From NCBI GenBank assembly GCA_023451395.1, contig JAEXZL010000077.1, positions 1-13,222 on the forward strand: DNA of 13,222 bases, in the 5' to 3' direction. Below are positions 6,962-13,222 of this stretch, in pieces. This DNA is from Bacillota bacterium (GTDB lineage: Bacteria > Bacillota > Clostridia > Clostridiales > Clostridiaceae). Within the stretch, counting starts at the first letter, position 1; every line of letters begins with the position of its first letter. The notes below the pieces were generated by a model that saw nothing but the letters and a program-made list of their open reading frames with translations, made no database searches and was not told the DNA's origin. A program made the position numbers and the translations under genes.

Positions 6962-8017
6962 TTACACACCATCAACAAATTTAAAGCCAAGGCCTTCATC
7001 AATGTAATCTAAGTATTTCAAATATCCTTCTTCTACCTTTCCAATTACATTGACCTTTTCCTCAGGATTAAGATCTATTCTAGCAATCTCAAGCTCTCCG
7101 CTATAACGCAGATACTCTTCATTTCCTATAGTTATAGTTCCCTTATCTCTCTTTGCTGCCCCTTCCTTTTTAAAGGGCTTGCCTTCTGATGCATAGCCTC
7201 TGGATTCCTGAGATCTAATTATAAAGCTGCTGGAATCTGGTCTATCATGATGAATCATATCCTTAACAAAGGAATATTCCTCTGAAATTTTAGCTGGTAG
7301 CTCTACATAACCTTCGTTTAACCTTCCTATTTTATCCCAAAGCTCTGGGGTTATATCTACATCCCCCACAAGGACTATGTCACAGGCTCCCACACTTCTA
7401 AGCTGAAGTATGGAAAGGAGTCCATCCTCATAACGATGTTCCTCTACTGTAGGAAGTCCATCAAATAAAGGACCTCTTTTTATTAAATCCCCCGCTATAA
7501 AGCCCTGAGTCTTAATCCCCTGATATCTCAGCTTTAAATTTATTTCTCTAACCCTCTCTAAGGAAAGTCCCGTAAGAGGCTTAGGGTAAAAATTGTGTCC
7601 TGCTAAAAGCTTTGAAAAATCTGTTCCCAAGCTCTTAAGCTCCTGAAGCTCCTCTGATGACAGGGTAGAAGCATTAAACACTATATAAAAATCTTTAGAA
7701 AGCTCTGAAATCTCCTTCATTGAAAAACCGTAATCAGGTCTTATGTGTGTTATAGGTGTTGTCTTAAGCTCCTGTATACAATTAAGTCCAAGCTTTTCAA
7801 TAGTCCTTGGTCCTATATCTACAATAAGCTTTATTCCTCCATCACTGCAAAGCCTTAAAAGTGAGTTTACCTCATTCTTATAATCCTCAACCTTCTCCTC
7901 TGGTAAGTGAAGTGAAGTAAATGCATAGGAAACCTTTGCCCTCTTAGCCTTCTCAATTATCTCTTTATTTTTATCGTAACCTGTACCTAGGTACAAGGAT
8001 ATTCCTACATTCATCAT
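6962..8017 (-). CDS. mupG: MupG-family 6-phospho-N-acetylmuramidase (DUF871)
   Basis: This protein of about 351 residues belongs to the family of Staphylococcus MupG, a cytoplasmic enzyme that splits MurNAc-6-phosphate from GlcNAc during recycling of cell-wall disaccharides. Visible family hallmarks are GISLYLG at the N-terminus, a DIGPRT strand (about 67-72), HNFYPKPLTGLS (about 141-152) and GLPTVEEHR (about 187-195), all in the N-terminal TIM-barrel part. A smaller C-terminal domain covers roughly residues 245-351. An upstream ATG at 8029 is in frame, but AAGGAG abuts it with no spacer. I prefer the ATG at 8015-8017, 12 nt after that site; the very next codon is also ATG. The gene follows the RpiR-type regulator, which fits a muropeptide-salvage operon. 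No MurNAc-6P etherase (murQ) or PTS transporter lies beside it. Confidence 0.85.
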   Translation of the reverse strand: MMNVGISLYLGTGYDKNKEIIEKAKRAKVSYAFTSLHLPEEKVEDYKNEVNSLLRLCSDGGIKLIVDIGPRTIEKLGLNCIQELKTTPITHIRPDYGFSMKEISELSKDFYIVFNASTLSSEELQELKSLGTDFSKLLAGHNFYPKPLTGLSLERVREINLKLRYQGIKTQGFIAGDLIKRGPLFDGLPTVEEHRYEDGLLSILQLRSVGACDIVLVGDVDITPELWDKIGRLNEGYVELPAKISEEYSFVKDMIHHDRPDSSSFIIRSQESRGYASEGKPFKKEGAAKRDKGTITIGNEEYLRYSGELEIARIDLNPEEKVNVIGKVEEGYLKYLDYIDEGLGFKFVDGV

Positions 8018-8056
8018 CTTTACAGCCATCTCCTTATTGTAATATTGTATATAGGA

Positions 8057-8896
8057 TTATTTATATGTATCTAAAATAAGTTCTCTGGTTTTTAAAATAT
8101 GTTCCTTAGTTTTAGCAAAGTTATCTCTAGCAATTCCTAGATAAAGCAAATCAGTTATAATAAAAAAGGCATCTCTGGAGGAGATAGCTCCATATCTTAT
8201 ATCACTTTCCTCAGAGGGAATATATAGAGGAATATCCGCCATTTTTCCCAAAGGATTTTTATTAAACTGAGTTATAGCTATAGTTGTAGCACCATTCTTT
8301 TTTGCTTGCTTTGTAGCAGCATTTACCTCTAAGGTATTTCCTCTATAGCTAATTGCAATACACACATCTTCCGGTGTTATACCTATTGTGGCAGCCAACT
8401 GTACATGACTATCAGATTCATGCATGGCAAGAACATTTATTCTGGAAAATTTCTGAACTAAATCCTGGGCTACAATTCCAGAATTACCCACACCAAAGAT
8501 ATATATTCTCCTAGCTTCCTTCAAGGTCTCTACTGCCTTTTTTAGGTTGTTGACATTAATCATCTTATAAGTGTTTTCGATAACTGTATCCTTATACCCT
8601 GCAGTTTTCTTAAGGAGGATTTCCATAGTATCCTTTTCTCTTAAAATATCATCGATTTTATCTTTTGATTCATCGCTGTCCTTGGCAAGCTCAATCTTAA
8701 GCTCAGTAAAGCCCTTATAGCCTATTTTCTTTGCAAAGCGCACCACTGCCGCAGCAGAAGTTTCTGCCTTTTCTCCCATAGTATGAGCAGATAAATTTAT
8801 AACCTCATCTTTATTTTCAAGTATGTAATCTGCCAGGCGTGCTTCAGTGTTAGTATAGCTTTCAAATCCCTTTTTAATTCTAAATAAACAGCTCAT
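8057..8896 (-). CDS. RpiR/MurR-family transcriptional regulator with SIS domain
   Basis: This 279-residue regulator has an N-terminal RpiR helix-turn-helix domain (about 1-77, with AETSAAAVVRFAKKIGYKGF forming the recognition part) and a C-terminal SIS sugar-phosphate-binding domain (about 115-255, with IYIFGVGNSG at 131-140 and AISYRGNT at 181-188). The second Ser often seen in the SIS motif is Arg185. The frame extends to an ATG at 8938, but that start has no ribosome site. The ATG at 8894-8896 has GGGAGAGG just upstream and gives the usual family length. It sits 39 nt upstream of the mupG start I chose, on the same strand, so MurNAc-6-phosphate or a related sugar phosphate is a reasonable inducer guess. 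That specificity is inferred from the neighbour only. Confidence 0.9.
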   Translation of the reverse strand: MSCLFRIKKGFESYTNTEARLADYILENKDEVINLSAHTMGEKAETSAAAVVRFAKKIGYKGFTELKIELAKDSDESKDKIDDILREKDTMEILLKKTAGYKDTVIENTYKMINVNNLKKAVETLKEARRIYIFGVGNSGIVAQDLVQKFSRINVLAMHESDSHVQLAATIGITPEDVCIAISYRGNTLEVNAATKQAKKNGATTIAITQFNKNPLGKMADIPLYIPSEESDIRYGAISSRDAFFIITDLLYLGIARDNFAKTKEHILKTRELILDTYK

Positions 8897-8961
8897 TGTA
8901 CCTCTCCCAACTATAAGTATTTCACATTCCCTATACATTAAAAAATATACCTGCTACTAAG

Positions 8962-8991
8962 ATTATAGAGTATATTAAAGAATATATCCAA
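8962..8991 (-). promoter_or_regulatory. Promoter of the rpiR-mupG operon
   Basis: On the minus strand TTGGAT (8986-8991), an 18-bp spacer and a perfect TATAAT (8962-8967) form a good sigma-A promoter. Transcription would start near 8955, about 60 nt before the chosen regulator start. Confidence 0.7.
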
Positions 8992-9008
8992 TGACTTTTA
9001 TTATATTT

Positions 9009-9023
9009 TGAAATATTATTTCA
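9009..9023. promoter_or_regulatory. 15-bp palindrome, candidate operator of the RpiR-type regulator
   Basis: The sequence TGAAATA-T-TATTTCA is a perfect 7-bp inverted repeat around one base. It lies 17 bp upstream of the -35 box of the regulator promoter, a plausible place for an autoregulatory site, and is also about 45 bp upstream of the proBA promoter candidate. The site is seen directly; its ownership is inferred. Confidence 0.4.
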
Positions 9024-9066
9024 TTTTCTTTTTTCTATTGCATTTCTTTTCTAAGAGTGATATTAT

Positions 9067-9095
9067 TTTTCATAATAAAGAAAAAGCAATATATA
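9067..9095 (+). promoter_or_regulatory. Weak promoter candidate for the proBA T-box transcript
   Basis: TTTTCA (9067-9072), a 17-bp spacer and TATATA (9090-9095) lie just before the 5' side of the T-box Stem I. Both hexamers are imperfect, and the surrounding DNA is so AT-rich that other choices exist. The position is right for a leader starting near 9100. Confidence 0.35.
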
Positions 9096-9098
9096 AAG

Positions 9099-9326
9099 CA
9101 ATGATCAGGAATAGTAGGAGAATAATCTTAAGTAAAAGAGAGAAGGTTCCTTGGCTGAAAAATCTTCACTAAAGAAGTCTCTAAACCCACCTGTGAGCAT
9201 CAATGATGAATTGATCGGTTTAACCGTTAAATTAACTTAAGTGGATAAGGAATTTTTCTCTTTCTTTATCAAATAAGGTGGTACCGCGCAGTAGCTTTCG
9301 TCCTTAGGATGATGGCTGCTTTTTTA
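9099..9326 (+). promoter_or_regulatory. T-box leader RNA, specifier CCC (proline), controlling proBA
   Basis: The T-box core AAGGTGGTACCGCG is at 9275-9288, followed by the usual CTTTCGTCC segment. Upstream Stem I elements include AGTAGGAG, AAGAGAGAAGG and GGCTGAAAAATC. Aligning with the known specifier-loop pattern (GAAA-specifier-A-TTCTTGAG) gives TAAA-CCC-A-CCTGTGAG and puts CCC at 9186-9188. That is a proline codon with the expected A after it, and it agrees with the proline biosynthesis genes downstream. Uncharged tRNA-Pro would switch the operon on. The core motif is certain; the specifier comes from hand alignment. Confidence 0.92.
9288..9325 (+). terminator. T-box regulated terminator before proB
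   Basis: GCAG (9288-9291) pairs with CTGC (9316-9319), and an inner CGTCC pairs with GGATG (one G-U pair). The stem has an internal loop and is followed by six T (9320-9325). The region overlaps the 3' end of the T-box core as expected for an antiterminator/terminator switch. Confidence 0.8.
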
Positions 9327-9344
9327 TTTGGAGGTAGATTAATT

Positions 9345-10478
9345 ATGGCAAACAAAGTAAAAAATACAGTAGTTGTTAAAATTGGCACCAGCTCCTTAAC
9401 TGATGCTAAGGGAAATATTATGAAGGAAAAAATAAACACAATAACTGAAGGTGTAGCAAAGCTAAAAAATAACGGACATAAGATAATTATAGTAACCTCC
9501 GGTTCCATTGCCGCAGGCTTTAGACTCCTTGGCTATAATGAAAGGCCTAAAACAGTAACGGCAAAGCAAGCCTCTGCAGCTGCAGGACAAGGACTTCTTA
9601 TTGAGGAATACACAAGAAGTCTAAATAAACACGGATATGTAGCAGCTCAGGTACTGCTTACAAGAGATGACTTTTCAGATAGAAGGCGTTTTAAAAATGC
9701 CGCCAGCACCTTAGAAATACTTATTAATAAAGGTGCCGTACCTATTATTAATGAAAATGATACAGTATCCATTGAGGAGCTTAAATTTGGTGATAATGAT
9801 TCCCTTTCTGCCCATGTGGCAGCAATGGTCCATGCGGATTTGCTTCTAATTCTTACAGATATCGATGGTGTTTATGACAGCAATCCAAGAGAAAACCCTG
9901 AAGCCAAAAGAATAGATTATATAGGTGAAATAACCAAGGAAATTGAAATAATAGCTGGAGGATCAGGCAGCACCTTAGGTACTGGTGGCATGAAATCAAA
10001 GATTGTCGCTTCAAAAATAGCAACTTCCTGGGGTGTTCCCGTACTAATAACCTCCTCAGCCATTCCAGATGTAATATATAAGGCCGTTGAAGAAAAAGTA
10101 GCTGGAAGTTATTTTGAACCTCAAAAAAGAAGATTAAATAACAAAAGGCAGTGGATGACCTTCTACTCCTTATCAAAGGGCTCTCTGTATGTGGATAAAG
10201 GTGCCTCCGATGCTCTAGAGAAGGACTCTAAAAGCTTACTCCCTAAAGGGATACTGAAGGTTTCCGGTGATTTTAATGAAGGTGATGTTGTTGAAGTTTA
10301 CGGAAGTGGAAGACGTCTTATTGGAAAGGGTATTGTAAATTTTAGTTCCTTAGATCTAGATAGGATCAAGGGTCTTTCCTCAAAGGAAATCAAAGATATA
10401 ACAGGGCACAATAAAACAGAAGCTATTAATCGAAGTAATTGGATTGAAAATAACATAATTAAGAAGGAAGGGATATAA
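9345..10478 (+). CDS. proB: Glutamate 5-kinase
   Basis: ProB phosphorylates glutamate to glutamyl-5-phosphate, the first step of proline synthesis. The 377-residue product has an amino acid kinase domain: VVKIGTSSL with Lys12, VTSGSIAAG at 50-58, NENDTVS at 137-143, FGDND at 148-152, TDIDGVY at 171-177 and GTGGMKSK at 212-219. A C-terminal PUA domain covers about 275-355. This is the full-length, feedback-controllable form. The frame opens earlier, at an ATG at 9309, but that codon is inside the T-box terminator. The true start is the ATG at 9345, 10 nt after GGAGG (9330-9334). Its stop touches the proA start, so proB and proA form a tight two-gene operon under T-box control. Confidence 0.97.
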   Translation: MANKVKNTVVVKIGTSSLTDAKGNIMKEKINTITEGVAKLKNNGHKIIIVTSGSIAAGFRLLGYNERPKTVTAKQASAAAGQGLLIEEYTRSLNKHGYVAAQVLLTRDDFSDRRRFKNAASTLEILINKGAVPIINENDTVSIEELKFGDNDSLSAHVAAMVHADLLLILTDIDGVYDSNPRENPEAKRIDYIGEITKEIEIIAGGSGSTLGTGGMKSKIVASKIATSWGVPVLITSSAIPDVIYKAVEEKVAGSYFEPQKRRLNNKRQWMTFYSLSKGSLYVDKGASDALEKDSKSLLPKGILKVSGDFNEGDVVEVYGSGRRLIGKGIVNFSSLDLDRIKGLSSKEIKDITGHNKTEAINRSNWIENNIIKKEGI

Positions 10479-11726
10479 ATGAATGAATTGATCAACAAAG
10501 CAGCTCTAGGAAAGTCCGCTTTAAAAAAGCTCATAACCTTAAGTGCTGATGACAAAAATCAGGCTCTTCTAAGGGTTGCAGACTTTTTAGAAAGTGAAAG
10601 CAGCTATATTCTTCAGGCTAATGAAGAGGATGTAAAAGAAGGTAAAAGAGCAAATATAAGCCCTGCCCTTTTAGATAGACTTACCCTCACAGAAGGGAGG
10701 ATTAAGGACATGGCAAAAGGTCTTAGAGAGGTAGCAGAGCTTCCAGACCCTATTGGTGAAATCATTGATACCTTTCAAAGACCTAACGGTCTCTTAGTAA
10801 AAAAGGTAAGAGTCCCTTTAGGATTATTAGGAATTATTTATGAAGCACGGCCAAATGTTACCGTTGATTGCTTTGCCCTTGCTCTTAAGTCTGGTAACGG
10901 TGTTCTTCTAAGAGGAAGTGCAAATGCTTTAAATTCAAACAAAGCTCTAGTGAAGGTTATACGTTCTGCATTGGAAGATACAAAGGTTCCAGAGGATGCC
11001 ATCAATCTTATTGAATCTCCGGACAAAGCAGTAGTAGGAGAAATGCTTAAATTAAAAGAATATATAGATGTTATAATTCCTCGTGGGGGGGCAGGGCTAA
11101 TTAATTTTGTAGTTAATAACTCTGTTATTCCAGTATTAGAAACTGGAGTGGGAAACTGTCATATTTACATAGATGAAAGTGCCTCCTATGACATGGCTGA
11201 GAAAATAGTTTTAAATTCAAAAACTCAGAGACCAGGAGTATGTAATGCAGCAGAAAAGCTCCTTGTACACAGAGCTTTTGCAAATAAGCATCTTGCCTCT
11301 CTTCTTAAAGCCTTAAAGGCTGCTGGCGTGGAGATTAAAGGCTGTGAGGAAAGTATAAAGCTATATAAAGATATTCTTCCTGCTTCTGAGGATGATTGGG
11401 ACATAGAATACCTTGATTTAATTATGGCAGTTAAGGTAGTTAATAATATCCAGGAAGCTATGGATCACATTGATAAGCATAGTACAAAGCATACTGAGGC
11501 GATAATCACTGAAGATGAAGCTAATGCAGATCTATTTTTAACTCTTGTGGATGCAGCAGCTGTTAATTACAATGCTTCTACCCGCTTTACAGATGGATCT
11601 CAATACGGATTTGGAGCTGAAATAGGCATAAGCACTCAGAAGCTTCATGCCAGAGGGCCAATGGGCCTTAGAGAACTTACCTCCTATAAATATTTAGTAT
11701 ATGGACAAGGACAGATAAGGCAATAA
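10479..11726 (+). CDS. proA: Gamma-glutamyl phosphate reductase
   Basis: ProA reduces glutamyl-5-phosphate with NADPH to glutamate-5-semialdehyde, which cyclises and is then reduced by ProC (not in this window). The 415-residue protein belongs to the aldehyde dehydrogenase superfamily. Family motifs are YEARPNVTVD (121-130), LLRGSANA (143-150), IPRGGAGLI (200-208) and the catalytic Cys255 in QRPGVCNAAEK. Near the C-terminus are NYNASTRFTDG and the GLRELTSYKY signature. Length is normal. The ATG lies immediately after the proB TAA with a GGAAGGG site in the end of proB, suggesting translational coupling. ProB and ProA are known to channel the unstable phosphate intermediate, so equal expression makes sense. 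Confidence 0.97.
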   Translation: MNELINKAALGKSALKKLITLSADDKNQALLRVADFLESESSYILQANEEDVKEGKRANISPALLDRLTLTEGRIKDMAKGLREVAELPDPIGEIIDTFQRPNGLLVKKVRVPLGLLGIIYEARPNVTVDCFALALKSGNGVLLRGSANALNSNKALVKVIRSALEDTKVPEDAINLIESPDKAVVGEMLKLKEYIDVIIPRGGAGLINFVVNNSVIPVLETGVGNCHIYIDESASYDMAEKIVLNSKTQRPGVCNAAEKLLVHRAFANKHLASLLKALKAAGVEIKGCEESIKLYKDILPASEDDWDIEYLDLIMAVKVVNNIQEAMDHIDKHSTKHTEAIITEDEANADLFLTLVDAAAVNYNASTRFTDGSQYGFGAEIGISTQKLHARGPMGLRELTSYKYLVYGQGQIRQ

Positions 11727-11733
11727 CTTTTAT

Positions 11734-11780
11734 AAAAGCTCCCAGGGGAATATTTTTGAAATTCACCTGGGAGCTTTTTT
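11734..11780. terminator. Bidirectional terminator between proA and the surface-protein gene
   Basis: A 13-bp perfect stem (11734-11746 with 11766-11778) with a GC-rich core is flanked by A on the left and six T on the right (11775-11780). It ends proBA on the plus strand. Its left-hand A-run (AAAA) gives a shorter T-tract for the convergent gene whose stop is at 11788. Confidence 0.9.
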
Positions 11781-11787
11781 ATCTTAC

Positions 11788-12738
11788 TTATTCGATTTTT
11801 CCACCCCTTAAAGTTAATAATATTCCTAACCAGGATATACTGATGAAAAGAAGAACCACTACAAGCTCTTTTCCTTCACCTGTAGAAGGATTATCAGGTA
11901 TTATAGCCCCTTCTTCCTTTTCTATCTGTACAGTAATATTATCAGTTCTTTGAAGCTCTCTGTTTTCTGAAGTATATAAATCGGAAGTCTCGCTTTCTGG
12001 TGCTGCATATCTATTTAAATACGGTTCTATGTAATTAAAGGTTACACTAATATTGAACTTCTCTAGCTGCTTACTATTAGAAACAATTCTAAATTCCTCA
12101 CCAATGGAATATTCCTCTCTTATATTTCCTTTATTATCCTTTGCGCTAATACCCTCTGGAAGCTTTAATCTAAAACTACCCTCAGGACCTTGAGTATTTA
12201 TGAAATCACTTATATAACCCGAATCATCCTTATTTAACGTAATACTATCCTGAGAAAGCTCCGGTGATGACAGATATTTTTCATAGTTATCAGAAATTAA
12301 TAGAAGCTCCTTTAAATATGGAAACTGGTCATAGTCATAAATACTGTTTTTATCCCATTTTTCTGTAACATAGAAAACAGCACTTTGGGTATAGAATTGG
12401 TACTTATCTGCTGTTAAATTATATTTTTCCTGCAACCCATAGCCATTATGTGGATATCCCCCATAAAGCAATACTGCTAAAGCTGGGTTCTTATAATCAC
12501 TTTCAACAGAATATCTTTTATTTACTGGAGGCTTCCCATAAAAATCCTCCATATAAGCTATTTTATCTTCTATTCTTATATCATGAATTATTCCTTCTCC
12601 GCTTACAAGTATAGTTCCTATAGTATTACCTATAATGTACTCCCCTATAGTTTCACCTCCAGCTATACGCATTTCACACAACATAAATGAAATAAATACA
12701 ACTAAACTGATAAATACTGATTTATTTCTAGAGTTCAT
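11788..12738 (-). CDS. TQXA (thioester-domain-like) surface protein with NPSTG sorting signal
   Basis: This 316-residue exported protein has a hydrophobic N-terminal signal region (about 7-27), a globular domain resembling the TQXA/thioester domain of Gram-positive adhesins, and a C-terminal sorting-type tail. The domain match rests on LLYGGYPHNGYG (90-101) followed by TQSAVF (117-122), the motif that gives the family its name; the Gln118 would form the thioester. The expected partner Cys, normally in a YC[LF] segment after an Ala, is Met63 here (AYMED), and no other Cys occurs after the signal peptide. The tail has NPSTG (283-287), a membrane segment (about 291-309) and a basic RGGK end, as for sortase substrates. 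The ATG has AGGAGAG upstream. No sortase is nearby. The family call is by motif; the protein could be a non-covalent relative. Confidence 0.7.
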   Translation of the reverse strand: MNSRNKSVFISLVVFISFMLCEMRIAGGETIGEYIIGNTIGTILVSGEGIIHDIRIEDKIAYMEDFYGKPPVNKRYSVESDYKNPALAVLLYGGYPHNGYGLQEKYNLTADKYQFYTQSAVFYVTEKWDKNSIYDYDQFPYLKELLLISDNYEKYLSSPELSQDSITLNKDDSGYISDFINTQGPEGSFRLKLPEGISAKDNKGNIREEYSIGEEFRIVSNSKQLEKFNISVTFNYIEPYLNRYAAPESETSDLYTSENRELQRTDNITVQIEKEEGAIIPDNPSTGEGKELVVVLLFISISWLGILLTLRGGKIE

Positions 12739-12823
12739 AAGCTTACTCTCTCCTTTTAATATTCCTTACGTGATACTCGCAATATAAGGAAAAATTAATA
12801 TAAGCCTATTATTTCTAAATAAT

Positions 12824-12846
12824 GCTTATTTATACTATAAATAAGC
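12824..12846. repeat. 23-bp near-perfect palindrome in the divergent intergenic region
   Basis: Two perfect 11-bp arms (GCTTATTTATA and its complement) flank a single C at 12835. A one-base loop is unsuited to an RNA hairpin and there is no T-run, so this is more like a dimer-binding DNA operator. It lies between the surface-protein gene (minus) and the MerR-family gene (plus) and overlaps a candidate -10 of the former. Confidence 0.55.
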
Positions 12847-12858
12847 TGTCATGACCAA
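12829..12858 (-). promoter_or_regulatory. Possible promoter of the surface-protein gene
   Basis: On the minus strand TATAAA (12829-12834) is preceded by an 18-bp spacer and TTGGTC (12853-12858). The -35 is poor (three of six). It would give a leader of about 85 nt. The -10 lies within the 23-bp palindrome at 12824-12846, which could make the palindrome an operator. Confidence 0.35.
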
Positions 12859-12902
12859 TAAATAATAATAAAATATTTTTCTAAAAAATTTAATTATTTG
12901 TA

Positions 12903-12933
12903 TTGACATTAACCTTACGTAAAGGATTATTAT
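12903..12933 (+). promoter_or_regulatory. MerR-type autoregulated promoter with 19-bp spacer and centred dyad
   Basis: A perfect -35 TTGACA (12903-12908) and a -10 TATTAT (12928-12933) are 19 bp apart, too long for efficient sigma-A use alone. The spacer contains the dyad CCTT-ACGTA-AAGG (12913-12925), centred within one base of the middle of the spacer. This is the classic layout in which a MerR-family dimer twists the DNA to align the two boxes. The downstream gene encodes just such a regulator. Confidence 0.85.
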
Positions 12934-12956
12934 ATAACTGTCAGGAGGTGTTACAA

Positions 12957-13222
12957 GTGGAATATTCTATTAAAGAGCTTGGAGATTTGGCAGGGATAAG
13001 TACAAGAACCCTTAGGTTTTATGATGAAATCGGACTGCTGAAGCCCCTAAAAATAAATTCCTCAGGCTACAGGATCTACGGTGAGGAGGAGGTAAATACG
13101 CTGCAGCAGATTCTCTTTTACCGTGAGCTTGATATTAGCCTGAAGGATATTAAAACAATAATTACCTCTGAAGGATTTGATGCTTTAAGAGCCCTTAAGG
13201 AGCATAAGCAAAAGCTTCTTGA
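12957..13222 (+). CDS. MerR-family regulator, Mta/TipA-like, 3' part outside window
   Basis: Only 88 residues are inside the window. They make a complete MerR DNA-binding domain: a helix-turn-helix YSIKELGDLAGISTRTLRFYD (3-23), a wing with EIGLLKP and SSGYRIYGEEE (35-45), and then the start of the coiled-coil dimerisation helix. The segment LQQILFYRELDISLKDIKTI followed by GFDALRALKEHKQ closely resembles Mta/TipA regulators of multidrug or antibiotic response. The start is a GTG at 12957 with AGGAGG 8 nt upstream; an earlier in-frame GTG at 12948 overlaps that site. The effector domain, which would decide the ligand, is outside the window. The promoter structure indicates self-activation. Confidence 0.9.
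   Translation, partial: MEYSIKELGDLAGISTRTLRFYDEIGLLKPLKINSSGYRIYGEEEVNTLQQILFYRELDISLKDIKTIITSEGFDALRALKEHKQKLL

Noticed and set aside
8897..8938. Fourteen-residue N-terminal extension of the RpiR-type regulator
   Set aside because: No Shine-Dalgarno precedes the ATG at 8938, while GGGAGAGG lies just before the ATG at 8894-8896 and the resulting length fits the family.
9309..9344. Twelve-codon N-terminal extension of ProB beginning at an ATG at 9309
   Set aside because: The ATG falls inside the T-box terminator stem and lacks a ribosome site, whereas the ATG at 9345 has GGAGG 10 nt upstream and gives a normal ProB N-terminus.
9853..11026. Minus-strand open frames inside proB and proA
   Set aside because: They are antisense to genes with complete family motifs, and have no start signals or recognisable domains.
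12676..12678. Cys21 of the surface protein as a lipoprotein lipidation site
   Set aside because: The preceding residues FML do not fit a lipobox (small residues are needed at -1 and usually -3), and the protein already has a sortase-type C-terminal anchor.

Overview
The window looks like chromosomal DNA of a Clostridium-type Firmicute. It is AT-rich, has strong AGGAGG ribosome sites and sigma-A-like promoters (TTGACA/TATAAT), and carries two tRNA-sensing T-box leaders, a Gram-positive lipoprotein and a putative sortase-anchored surface protein. I see no insertion sequence, phage gene, CRISPR array, tRNA or rRNA. Most of it is ordinary housekeeping and nutrient-acquisition DNA, and I do not see a convincing new multi-gene system.

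Layout. Positions 1-4404 (minus strand) hold a complete branched-chain amino acid ABC importer in the order livK-livH-livM-livG-livF. It has a consensus promoter before livK, and the last gene runs off the left edge. Positions 4541-5120 (minus) hold a nicotinamidase/isochorismatase-fold cysteine hydrolase with a 21-bp terminator stem. Positions 5236-6933 (minus) hold a TcyP-like cystine symporter behind a T-box leader whose specifier aligns as UGC (Cys). Positions 6962-8991 (minus) hold a MupG 6-phospho-muramidase and an RpiR/MurR-type regulator, probably a cell-wall-sugar recycling operon. Positions about 9067-11780 (plus) hold proBA behind a second T-box whose specifier aligns as CCC (Pro), closed by a terminator facing both directions. 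Positions 11788-12738 (minus) hold a surface protein with a TQXA thioester-type domain and an NPSTG sorting signal; the cysteine needed for the thioester seems to be Met. Positions 12903-13222 (plus) hold the start of a MerR/Mta-type regulator whose promoter has a 19-bp spacer with a centred dyad, the hallmark of MerR autoregulation.

How it fits together. The common theme is amino acid supply: Leu/Ile/Val import, cystine import gated by uncharged tRNA-Cys, and proline synthesis gated by uncharged tRNA-Pro. The mupG/rpiR pair adds muropeptide salvage. In both T-boxes the codon read from the leader by alignment matches the downstream gene, so each supports the other call.

The points most worth a second look are the cysteine-less TQXA protein, the two specifier assignments, and several unexplained inverted repeats placed at promoters or in leaders (5143-5188, 6557-6577, 9009-9023, 12824-12846).
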